From Tetranychus cinnabarinus (Eukaryota; Arthropoda; Arachnida; Trombidiformes; Tetranychidae), in the NCBI GenBank assembly GCA_022266195.1, contig WHVY01000003.1:7254001-7318000 (forward strand): 64,000 bases of DNA. Direction: 5' to 3'. Of the stretch, positions 25,501 through 34,308 are shown in pieces; the stretch's first letter is position 1, and every line of letters starts with the position of its first letter. The translations under genes and the position numbers were made by a program. The notes under the pieces are model-generated. The model did no database searches. It saw only the letters and a list, made by a program, of their open reading frames with translations, and had not been told where the DNA came from.

Positions 25501-28500
25501 AAACGAGGCAAAATCATCAAAAACATAGTTTATCCTGTTTCACATTCCATCATCATTCGATACTTTTACTTTGTGCAGAATCCAGAAAATGAAGAAGAAT
25601 AATTTCAGTGAGAAAAATGGACAAACTCTTTTTACCCTTTCAGCTTCTAATCTGAAGATCAATGAATTTGATGAAAATTAAAAGAAATGAACTCAAAGTA
25701 GTTTTCAGTTGAGGCAAAGGTTTAATAGTTAACCTTAATTGATGTCACAAATGATTGATAAGTTGATGTGCTATTATCATAATTAATTTGCTTTTAAACA
25801 GCTTCAACACTTCGTCAACTAAAGCTTACCAAGTAATAAAAAAGGAAAGTTTGGAAAACAGAGAAAAAACGTTTTCTCAGGAAACTTTTGTACTTCCACT
25901 TGAAGTGTCCACAGACAGGTTATTGCACTGCTCCTAACAAATTGTTCAATGTTTCCATCAAGAGTTCGTCACCCTTTTCATCATAACTTACATGGAAATA
26001 TTCATTTCCTTCAACCCAGAAGAATAAAGAACAACATTGAAGGTTTTCCTTCAAAGAAGTGATGAAAATTGGCTTATTGAGACGCTTAAATTGGATAAAT
26101 TTAAATTTTCTGTTTTCTAAACAAAGACACTTTTCCTTTTCAATTGGTTTTATTGTTGCCATCAACTGGGAGTGAAATTGTTCAACAGAAACATTGTCCT
26201 TTTAGTCTTGACCTTTTCCAACTTGACTCTTCAATTGTTTTTACCTTTTGCTTTTTTCGAAAAAAAATTTTACTAAAAAGTAGAAAAATTGTAAATCGAT
26301 TAATTGCTAATGGAAATGTTTCATTTCTCTGTAATTTAATAGTCTCGAGTTTGATACAAGTAATTGTCAAATGTTACATTAGTACAAGCAGACATAATGA
26401 GCCCAACAGTTGATTCCTGTTAATGGTTTTTGCACAAGATTTTGTTCGTTTTCACCATTTAATAGCAAATGACGAGTTTTAGTATTCATTAGTCATTTCC
26501 ATGTTAATGATGATCATGTTAATGGTTACATTTCTAGCTGAGAATGGGATTAATGAGAATAGAAATTTAATTTAAATCGAAAAAATGGATTTTGAAATAA
26601 TTTTTACTCTCTTTTTTGAACCATTTAAGGTCATCTTGGGCATGCCTTATGGAACTGCCATTGACATTTGGAGTCTTGGCTGTATCCTGGCTGAGCTGTT
26701 TACTGGCTATCCATTGTTTCCAGGAGAAAATGAAGCTGATCAATTAGCATGTATCATGGAGATTCTGGGCATTCCACCTTCCTCAGTATTGGAATCTGCT
26801 TCTCGAAGGCGACTATTTTTTGGTAAGAAATTTTCTGTTTATATTTACATTACACAAAATGGTGTTTAGTTTACATTGCTAAACAGCTTCCACTTGCTTT
26901 GCATTGGCAGCAAAAATGACAGAATTGGATTTCAAGTTCAGATGGCTAGAAATGCGATTCTCCCCATTTCCTATTCACATTAAATCTTAACATTGATATA
27001 TTGATGAGTTGTTTTTGTTTTACATTGTCAATTGAAATTTGATCGGAACAAAATTTGCTGAAAAAGGTTCCTTTGCTATAAATTTCATTCAATAAGTACC
27101 TTTGAATGTCACCCAAAACGAGAAAACAAAAAATTCTCAACTTTCTATTTCATTAGATTAATAAGCTTTGCATTACATCAATTACTTTTTTCCGTGATAA
27201 CAATTTACTTGATGAAAGTTTATTATTGATAAACATACAGAGTACCAATTGAAAATGGCTTGGATTGAGAAGATGAAAATTCTTGACTAAGTCTCATTGA
27301 CTTCCTTTGGCTTTGTTTTGTCTTTGCGACCAAAGCTGGAAATGGTCAAATTATTCATGTAAAAACTTGAGCTAAGAGGCTACATCTGCATGATGATCAT
27401 CTCAAGATCGTTAAATGAATTAGCAAAGGAAGAAGCTAAAGGAGTAAAAATACATTTCAACTTGACATGCTATTTGGAATAAACATGACATAAACTAGAA
27501 CAAACAAATGATGTAACCCATGAAATTTTTCAATTGTTTTTACTCTTGTTTATCTTTTCAATTTCAAGCAATTATTAATCAAGAGGTTGATTCTGATGGA
27601 GCAATTTTTGGCCAAGTTGCAAAATAATGTTGAATGTAGGCGATCCAATTTCAACCTTTTAAGTGTAATTTTGATTAATACATGATGAATTTTATTTGTC
27701 TTTTCCTTCTTTCATTGCTTTTTCCTTTTGCTTTTTTTTACCTTTACCTTTTCACTTTAAATTGGATATAAATTGACTTTATTTATAACTTTACTCTCTT
27801 TTTTAGCCAAATGTTCAGGGAATCAGGTTCAATTATTTAGATGGAAAATTTACTCCCAGTAAACAGGACAGAAAATTATTACTTTACATTAACGCTGTTG
27901 TTATCTGGATAATTGTTTTTAATCCACTTTTCGTCTGGGTGTGGGTTTGATACTTTACTTGTTTCGCTTTTCAACTGTTGAACATAACCTTTGGTAAGGT
28001 TCAGAAAGGTTCTAATGTTGTGTGAAAAACATTAGCTTGGAGCTTTTCATTTGAGTGTAAAACGCTTTTCCATATTTGCTTGATTACTTGATGTAGCATT
28101 ATCCAATTGAATGGTCAAAATTGAATTTTTTTACTTCACTTTAGCTTGCTCCATCCCACTGTATTTAGTCCATTTAACCACCATCCTGAATTATCATGAG
28201 CTTATCTTTAATCGAGTAGATTAGGTGCGTGAAATTGCTTGAAATTGATGAGAAAACAAAAGTTAATCTGGTGAACAATTTGTTGAATTCCCAATATACT
28301 TTTAGGTTAAATTTTTCCATTCCTTTCCATTCAGTTGACTTCTTATGACTCGATTGGTTAAGTATTGAACAGTTTTCAACATGACTTGATTGATCACAAT
28401 TTACTTTAATAGAAATCCAGTGATTTAATGTTATGGCCGCGAACGCAGTCTTTTTTGGCTTTCCTTGGTTAATAGTCTAATTAAAGTCGCTTGCTTGGAT

Positions 28501-31267
28501 CTTTCCCTTTAGATAAATAAATATATACACAGATATAAATTTTAGCTTGAATGTTGGATAAATAAATAAATGAGTTAAGTAAATTGCTCTACTTACAAAT
28601 GGTATTATCAAAAGTAAATGCAGCTGAAGATTTTGATGTATTCTGTTTTCGTCAGCTATTTTATTTTGGCAATCTCTGTGTGATGATTATGTGATGCTGG
28701 TTGGTGGTAATGTGTATAGATGGCAAGTGTAAAGAGGTAAGGAAAAAGTTGAGGAAGCTTAAGTAGAGAAAAATTGATTAATTGAAGCAACTGTATTTCC
28801 ATCCGAATCGGTTCAAGATTGTTGTAACCATCTTTTCCAACAGAATGATTTAAAGTCAACCAGAGTGATTTATAAATCAAATGATCATCACATTTTGATT
28901 ACTTGACGAGAAACTTTGTTAAGATTTTAATTCAACCAATATAACTCGAATTGCTAAGTCGCTCTTTTTTTGTCAGTTACTTTACAAAACCGTACAAGAT
29001 AAACCAGTCAATCAGTTAATTGGATTTGTGTCATTTATTGGCTTTTCCATTCTTGCTTAATTCTTTTCCACTTCTTTCCTTTACAGTTTCATAAACCACC
29101 AGTTGATGAAATGATTAGGGTTTCTGGTTAGGACCATTAGGATAAACAGGTTCAGATGATGAGATCCAATAAGCAAAGATTAAATTAATCTTTTACTTTT
29201 TCCATTGACATTTCAATTTTCTCCTTTTCCAGTTTAAAGCCTAATTTAGTTATAAGTTATCCGGCCAAACAGTTAATAACACAATTGTTGAAAGACTCCA
29301 TTTAATCTTTCCAGTTTTATTGTCACATTTAAGATTGCAAGTCGTCAAGTTGTAATCCATAATATTCGGATGAGTAATCAATTTGGCCCTTAATCTCTCT
29401 TAAATCAATCATAAACACACTTGTAAAGCTGTCAAAACAAAAAGAAAGTGTTCAACCATGAAAAAGTGATAAGAACTAATTCACTGAAAAAAGTCAATTA
29501 AAACGAAATATAAAATTGGGTTAAATTGACTACAGATGATTACCTAATGAAGTTTGCTCTTCGCCATCTATCCTTTGGGTTTTTAACTATAGCTTCACGT
29601 TTACTTTTGACCCACAAGATGGCAATAGTTGAACATTGTGAACACCGCTAAACATGTTCAATATTTTCATTCCTTTATCAGAATCAGCTATTCGTTGGTG
29701 ATTAATCAATATTATACAACGAAGCTAGTCATTTTATAAGAAAGTAGTCAAAATCACAGCCATGAATTCTGTCTACTTGTTCGAATTCATTGGAGCAAAA
29801 TGTTCGTCTATTGAAAATTATAATCTTTGTAATCCGTTTGTCTCACGATTGACTGGTTGACTTGAACCACTAGCTTTGATGCCTATCAACATGTCAACCG
29901 TTAATAGTCTTTGTAATGTTTATTAATCTTTGTAAATTGTACAAAATCTCACCTTGTTATTGAGACATTTTTGTGTTTTGGAAATGGTAAGCTTTTGAAA
30001 AGCTATAATAACTGTAATTACCGTTACTATTTTCTCTGTAACTGTTTAACTTGACTCGATTAATGCAATTTGTTAATTTATGTTTTATTGTCTATTTATC
30101 TTTAGATTCTCGTGGTAATCCAAGGAATATAACAAACAGTCGAGGAAAAAAGCGCAAACCTGGCTCAAAGCCACTTAGTCAAGCACTTAAATGTACCAAT
30201 GATGATTTTGTTGATTTTTTAAGTCGTTGCTTAGAGTAAGTATTGTGATTATCTGTTTGTCTGGGTTTCTCGAGTTTTATATTTAAAATTATTGTTTTTT
30301 TTCATTCACAGTTGGAGCCCACATCATAGGATCACACCTGATGAAGCATTGAAACATCCATGGTTGACTATGTCTCAGAAAAATGAAAAACAAATATCAA
30401 ATCAAGTTAATCAAGTTAATCAAGTAAATCAAGTAAACAATTCAGATAATCGTCGGAGTGCCATTAAACCCATCCAAAGTGTCACTTGTCGAGAAACTGA
30501 AACAGGTAAATATTCATCTTCTAATATCTTAGTTGGTAATTAGATTTATAAATAATCTTTATTAATTTTACTTTTTCTCGTTCCTTGCAGAACCCCTATC
30601 AACATCAACTGTTTACAGATTTTTCAAAAACAATAAAAACAGTGCCTCTAAAGTAACCCGAAAAGATTGTTCATCGGGTATAGGATCAAGTTTAACCAAA
30701 GCGTCATCAGATGAATCTCGTAAGTTGGTCGAAAAGATTCTGCTGATGTATTGATTTAGGTTCAATTGACCAACATCCAGACACTAAACGATCCTAAGGA
30801 CAAATCCAATTATCTGAATAGGTTCATGCTTCAAGATTAAGCTCAAGATTGTTTTTTGTTGTGAATCAAGTTTTTTTCAATTCAAGTTCATAGTCAAGCA
30901 GCCATGATCCATCACCAAGAATAATTTGACTCAAAAAAGATTGGAATTTGAAATTGAGAGCTGATTTTTTTTCTGTGCAAATGTTTATTGAGTTGACAAT
31001 TTTAGGTGTCGAACCAACCTAAATCAACTTATTCATTTTATATCAAAGAATATAAATTAATTTGAAACAAACATTATGCATATTCATGAAAATTAAGATT
31101 GCTTTTCTTATCTTTTATCTCAACTGCTTACCATGGAAATCAAAATTGCAGTTAATATCAAGTCCATTGTTGAATCAGCAAACCGAACCATTGACACATC
31201 ATCCATGACTCGTTCCAGCAATGAAGGTCTCACCGATTCTGGAACTTTTTTACCACCCATATTATAA
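6438..31267 (+). CDS. DYRK2/4: Class II DYRK dual-specificity protein kinase (DYRK2/DYRK4 group), 11 coding exons
   Basis: Joining 6438-7863, 12739-12902, 19304-19440, 20435-20575, 24740-24878, 25312-25434, 26630-26822, 30106-30235, 30312-30505, 30591-30719 and 31152-31267 gives 2892 nt: 963 codons plus stop, with every phase agreeing. Class II DYRKs autophosphorylate an activation-loop Tyr during folding and then act as Ser/Thr kinases. Visible marks: NAPA-type segment (about 470-510); DH box YDDDNGSY (521-528); glycine loop GKGSFG (547-552); catalytic Lys569; helix C Glu584; HCDLKP with Asp666; DFG Asp686; activation loop YTY with Tyr700 as the expected autophosphorylation site; SPE 708-710; IDIWSLGCI with Asp722; HPWL ending the kinase domain at 836. 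The C-lobe reads GYPLFPGENE and NITNSRGKKR, which I recall as DYRK4-like rather than DYRK2/3-like. Residues 1-475 are low complexity. All catalytic residues are present, so an active kinase is expected. Confidence 0.93.
7864..12738 (+). other. DYRK intron 1
   Basis: A 4875-bp GT-AG intron. Apart from the foldback element at 10566-11559 it is AT-rich sequence with poly-A/T runs; the small open frames in it show no splice or family support. Confidence 0.8.
10566..11559. mobile_element. Foldback (nested inverted-repeat) element in DYRK intron 1
   Basis: The segment is a long imperfect palindrome centred near 11065. It starts GTGCCTAAGAATAGAATTTT (10567) and ends with the near reverse complement AAATTCTATTTTTTAGGCAG, so the outer arms are about 0.5 kb. 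Inside are five copies of a roughly 105-130-bp unit bounded by GAGTGACAAAGTATTTTGAA on one side and ATCGGGGCGTCTATGACTTT on the other: two copies read rightwards (starting about 10725 and 10881) and three leftwards (ending about 11102, 11260 and 11407). The mirrored peptide MYRHISIIGASMTF appears in open frames on both strands only because of this symmetry. No transposase is present. It is a non-autonomous foldback/MITE element; the unit copies remain very similar. Confidence 0.75.
12739..12902 (+). CDS. DYRK2/4: DYRK exon 2: NAPA segment and DH box
   Basis: This exon encodes residues 476-530. The acceptor is TTTTGCAG (ending 12738) and the donor AAG|GTAATG. It contains LRMNAFERAEVMHYPEVWYL, matching the class II pattern LTAFEHHEIxxYPEIYFLGL, and the DH box YDDDNGSY. 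These elements assist the one-off tyrosine autophosphorylation in class II DYRKs. Confidence 0.92.
13466..13498. repeat. (TC)n microsatellite
   Basis: About sixteen uninterrupted TC dinucleotides lie in DYRK intron 2, followed by a pyrimidine-rich stretch. Confidence 0.9.
14479..14504. repeat. Interstitial TTAGG-type telomeric-like tract
   Basis: Five tandem CCTAA units, one changed to CCCAA, are present; on the minus strand this is (TTAGG)5, the arthropod telomere repeat. A tract this short may be chance or a repair scar. Confidence 0.6.
19304..19440 (+). CDS. DYRK2/4: DYRK exon 3: glycine loop and catalytic lysine (GC donor)
   Basis: This exon encodes residues 531-576. It opens VLHDHIAYRYEIL, carries GKGSFGQV (547-554) and VALK with Lys569. 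The acceptor is TTTATTCCAG. The next exon continues exactly at ...RNKKR|FHQQA only if the donor is AAAAG|GCAAGT, so the intron is GC-AG. No GT donor nearby keeps the frame and the conserved junction. Confidence 0.9.
19441..20434 (+). other. DYRK intron 3 (GC-AG class)
   Basis: A 994-bp intron opening GCAAGT and closing AACAG. It holds nothing else recognisable. Confidence 0.8.
20435..20575 (+). CDS. DYRK2/4: DYRK exon 4: helix C and hinge
   Basis: This exon encodes residues 576-623 between acceptor CTTCAACAG and donor CTCGG|GTAAGT. It carries helix C (FHQQALVEVKILEHL, Glu584), the NVIHMFDYFYFRNHLC strands and the hinge TFELLG. Confidence 0.92.
20576..24739 (+). other. DYRK intron 4
   Basis: A 4164-bp GT-AG intron of AT-rich sequence. 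A GAT triplet run lies near 23625-23645. No exon-like conserved content was seen. Confidence 0.8.
24740..24878 (+). CDS. DYRK2/4: DYRK exon 5: catalytic loop
   Basis: This exon encodes residues 623-669 (acceptor GTCCAACAG, donor CCT|GTAAGT). It reads MNLYELIKRHNYQGFS and ends in the DYRK-specific catalytic loop IIHCDLKP; the Cys in place of the usual Arg of HRD is normal for this family. Asp666 is the catalytic base. Confidence 0.93.
25312..25434 (+). CDS. DYRK2/4: DYRK exon 6: DFG and activation loop
   Basis: This exon encodes residues 670-710, phase 0 at both ends (acceptor CTTCTTCAG, donor GAG|GTAAGT). It has ENILL, KVIDFGSSC (Asp686), the QRVYTYIQSRFYRSPE activation segment with Tyr700, and the RSPE P+1 loop. 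The spelling SPE, not APE, is also what I recall in DYRK4. Confidence 0.93.
26630..26822 (+). CDS. DYRK2/4: DYRK exon 7: C-lobe core
   Basis: This exon encodes residues 711-774 plus one nucleotide (acceptor CATTTAAG, donor TTTTTG|GTAAGA). It contains VILGMPYGTAIDIWSLGC, AELFTGYPLFPGENEADQLA and CIMEILGIPP, ending ESASRRRLFF. The helix F Asp722 and Trp are conserved. Confidence 0.92.
26823..30105 (+). other. DYRK intron 7
   Basis: A 3283-bp GT-AG intron. It is AT-rich with ATAAATA-type runs near 28510-28570 and no supported feature. Introns 5 (24879-25311) and 6 (25435-26629) are likewise featureless. Confidence 0.8.
30106..30235 (+). CDS. DYRK2/4: DYRK exon 8: CMGC-type insert
   Basis: This exon encodes residues 775-818 (acceptor TATCTTTAG, donor TTAGA|GTAAGT). 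It begins DSRGNPRNITNSRGKKRKPG, a basic insert resembling DYRK4 and unlike the longer DYRK2/3 form, and ends DDFVDFLSRCL. It is followed by a 76-bp intron. Confidence 0.9.
30312..30505 (+). CDS. DYRK2/4: DYRK exon 9: end of kinase domain and NQV repeat
   Basis: This exon encodes residues 818-882. DWSPHHRITPDEALKHPWL closes the kinase domain. The tail then carries four tandem 9-nt AATCAAGTW units (30400-30435), giving four Asn-Gln-Val triplets. The acceptor is TTCATTCACAG and the donor ACAG|GTAAAT; an 85-bp intron follows. Confidence 0.88.
30591..30719 (+). CDS. DYRK2/4: DYRK exon 10: C-terminal tail
   Basis: This exon encodes residues 883-925, a Ser/Lys-rich unstructured tail (STVYRFFKNNKNS, then GIGSSLTKASSDES). 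The acceptor is TTCCTTGCAG; the donor TCTC|GTAAGT has a perfect intron side. The reading frame supports it, but it has no family conservation that I can recall. Confidence 0.75.
31152..31267 (+). CDS. DYRK2/4: DYRK exon 11: C-terminus and stop
   Basis: This exon encodes residues 926-963 and a TAA at 31265-31267. Acceptor AAAATTGCAG keeps the frame from exon 10. The end DSGTFLPPIL recalls the short LPKxxx ending of vertebrate DYRK2, which supports the splice. Confidence 0.75.
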
Positions 31268-33981
31268 AGACAAATGCCATGATTAAGAGGTTTATATTTT
31301 ATACCTTGCTTTTACTTCTGTTTTTGCTGTTGCCATTGTCAGTGGATCCAATTCATTTTTGGTAAAAAAAGAATCCAAATCACGATTAAAGACTCGAGTC
31401 ACCCATAGAATCAAAGAGTTACCAGTTTAGACAACTGAATTATTCAACCAAGCGGCAAAATAATGATCAAATCCTGTGCGCCCTTAAAACTGCTGAACCA
31501 AAAGCCAACCACTCTCATCATGATAACTCAAAAGCCTAAATAAATCAACTAAACCAATCATCACAATTGTAATTTGAAAGAAAACAAAAAACTGGATCCT
31601 GGAAAAGGATAAAAATTTCATCTTAAACGCTCTAAAGTCGAAGTGAAACAAAAAAAGCAGCGAAAAAAAGTGAACCAACAATCAGCATTGAACAAAAGAA
31701 TCAAATTGCAGAAAAAAACGAATCAAAATAAATATATTGTAATTGATACAACAAACTACAAATATCCAATCGTCAAATTATGTGACATTCAATTCTATTT
31801 GTTGTTAAAATTGTTATTTTACAATCAAATTAAAATGTTGCCCTTTTCTCATTTCACTTACAAACAGACTTGAACATGTTCAAACATCAAGCCTAGAATC
31901 GACGAGAATCGCGATCATTTAAAGTGAAAATAAATTTGAAAACGGAGTTGAGTTGAAAAATGAAGGTGAAATTTTATGTTCAATAGTTTTTATCATAAAG
32001 ATGTTAAAGAGGTTAATCCGGTTATAGTTAATTACAGTGGATAAAATTTACACAAAAAAGTGGTTCTTCAGTTTGAAGCTTACAGGCTTTCAGTCCAAAT
32101 CCAGTCTTACAGTCCATGTAAAGTCCACAATTGTCTTGAGATGATAATGTTAGCATTTAATGTCATTGGTCAATGATGGGAACATTTCAACGAACATTAA
32201 CATATAAATAACATTTGAAAAGTATCATTATATATTTATAATTATATAACAAGATTCAATCGAGTGTCGAGTTAATCATTTTCTCGCTAAACAGCGTTTA
32301 CAGATTTAGATGGTTACATTGACGCTGTCTAGTGAATGTCCAATGATTGAATAATTACAAACAAGATGTTATTACAACAACTAAACTTTCATTAGTAATT
32401 TCATTTTTTTCATTACAATTGTTGAATAATGATAAACATTGTACAATAAGACAAACTTTACAATCTTTGTAAGCGGCGAAATTTTCATTTCTTTTAAATT
32501 TGTGGATGTCAAGTGTCAATATCCAGTGATTTGTATAACAATGTCAGTTTTCAAATTTACATGAGCAGTTAGAAAAAAGAAGAAAAAAAATGAAAAGAAA
32601 AAGAAAATGAAATTCATTTTCTTTAGCTAAAGCTGACGTTCTTTAGCTAAATTTTAGGCCAAGTTGAGGAATAGATAGAAATGAACCTTTTATTGGATGA
32701 TTGGTTAATTATCAAACATCATTTGATTGTGACCAGTGTGAATGAATGAAGGATGATCATGATGATGGGAATGAGTAAAGCTCGCAGTAATAATGTTAAG
32801 GAAAAAGTCAAGAAACACTTGTCAAGGAGAAGAAGCATTTTTTGAAGAAAGGCTTTTTGTCCAGAAATTGGATTTTCTCATTATTTAGCTTCTATTTTCA
32901 TAAATTAACATCAACAATTGATTGATTCTCATAATTAATTGTTGAATAGAGGTTTTTGTTTGGTCCGTATTTTTGGTGATCCACTTATTTCTCCCATCAC
33001 TTTTGGGTTGACATTAAACTTTTCCTCTTCTTCTGGTGAATGCTTCAATAAACTGTCAAAACTCTTTACTCTGCCAATCTCATTGTAATGCTATTAATAC
33101 AATCAACAAATGAAATGTTATTCAGCATCAATTAAACCATAAAGCCAACTGCAACTTTTCCTCCTTTCCATTCAAATTCTCACCATGACTACCATGCATC
33201 AGCTTGTATACATCAACAATTTTGAAAACCATCTTTTACTCTCATGTCCAAGATAATTATGAAAAATCTATTTTTCTTCTCTTCTTTTTTGTTCCATGGC
33301 AGATATTAAAATCCATGGAAACCAATTGCAATTCTGAATCTCATTATTCTTCTTCTTCAATTGTTGTTGCATCTTCTTTTTGACTCCATATTTTGACCCT
33401 CATTGATTGGTCAACATTTTCACATCAGTTAACATTTGACTTTCTCAAACAATCTCGACCAATTGACATGAGCCAATATATTCTGTTGATTATCTGGAAA
33501 ACGATAAAAAAAGTCCATTTACAACAGGTAACCAAAGGATAACACAACAACTAGTAAAGGAACCAAATTTAACAGTAAAACTGTATCAGTACAACAAATT
33601 TTTTTGCTTCTCGTTAACAATGAACAAAAGATGGAAACAAAATATCAAAAAGAGAAGAAACAGAAACATAAAAGGATTGGAAAAAAGAGGGAAAAAAATA
33701 TCAATTAGCTGGGAGTGAATTGTTTCAATGGTAACAATGTGAACAGTTTTTGTCTTGTTTTCACGTTCATTAATCCAATGTTAATTGTGATGCATTTTCC
33801 AGCTTCTGCTTTTCTTGTCATCCTTATTAATCTCATTAACTGGTGTTGCTGTGCTCTGCTCACTCCTCATTAGCTTTATCATGGCTTTGATTTGTCACTC
33901 TTTGCCTTTTTACTCTTGCCTTAGACTCCAACTGTGACTCTTGCCTTTAACCTAAACCAGTCGACTGTTCTCGGTTTACTG
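31268..33981. other. Convergent 3' regions of the DYRK and Rdl-like genes
   Basis: The DYRK gene (plus) and the Rdl-like gene (minus) point at each other here, so this stretch should hold both 3' untranslated regions. A minus-strand AATAAA lies at 32694-32689, about 1.3 kb after the Rdl stop. TTTAGCTAAA or TTTAGCTAAAT occurs twice, about 20 nt apart, near 32620-32650. There is no other coding signal. Confidence 0.5.
31727..31732 (+). terminator. Candidate poly(A) signal of the DYRK gene
   Basis: AATAAA lies 460 nt after the DYRK stop codon in AT-rich sequence. A second AATAAA at 31929-31934 is an alternative. The choice cannot be made from sequence alone. Confidence 0.4.
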
Positions 33982-34308
33982 TTAAGACTCTTCGTCGGCC
34001 CCAGGCTCAAGGATACTGCTTATGTGTAAAAAGATGATCCAATACATTAGGTTGAAGCAAACAAAACAAACGGGAAAAACAACTCGTGAATATTTGTCAA
34101 TATCACTTGGACTGACACCGAAAAGGTTGTTCAAATTTTTGGGAGGCACCGCGGTAAACCGGTGAAGATTGGTAGTAAAATGCCCTGGAATTCTTCCTAT
34201 GGACGATGATGATAGGCCGCCAGGTTGATGGTGGTTAACACCATCCATGGAGCCTGATGTTTGAGCAACTGGGGTCATCTTTGATCCCACCATTTCAAGT
34301 CGAACCTC
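33982..34308 (-). CDS. Rdl: Rdl-type GABA-gated chloride channel subunit, last coding exon (M4)
   Basis: The minus-strand exon starts at 34308 after acceptor TTCTTTCAACAG and ends with TAA at 33984-33982: 108 residues, phase 0. It begins EVRLEMVGSK, matching the EVRFKV that opens the last Rdl exon in insects, then a variable Ser/Gly/Pro-rich cytoplasmic loop, then NLFGVSPSDIDKYSRVVFPV and CFVCFNLMYWIIFLHIS, the pre-M4 and fourth transmembrane segment of Rdl. The C-terminus is ILEPGADEES in place of the usual VVADDLVLL-type ending. Rdl subunits form pentameric GABA-gated chloride channels of the neuronal membrane and are the target of cyclodiene and fipronil insecticides. Ligand-binding domain and M1-M3 must be encoded to the right; I find no such exon before 64000. 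Confidence 0.85.
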   Translation of the reverse strand, partial: EVRLEMVGSKMTPVAQTSGSMDGVNHHQPGGLSSSSIGRIPGHFTTNLHRFTAVPPKNLNNLFGVSPSDIDKYSRVVFPVCFVCFNLMYWIIFLHISSILEPGADEES

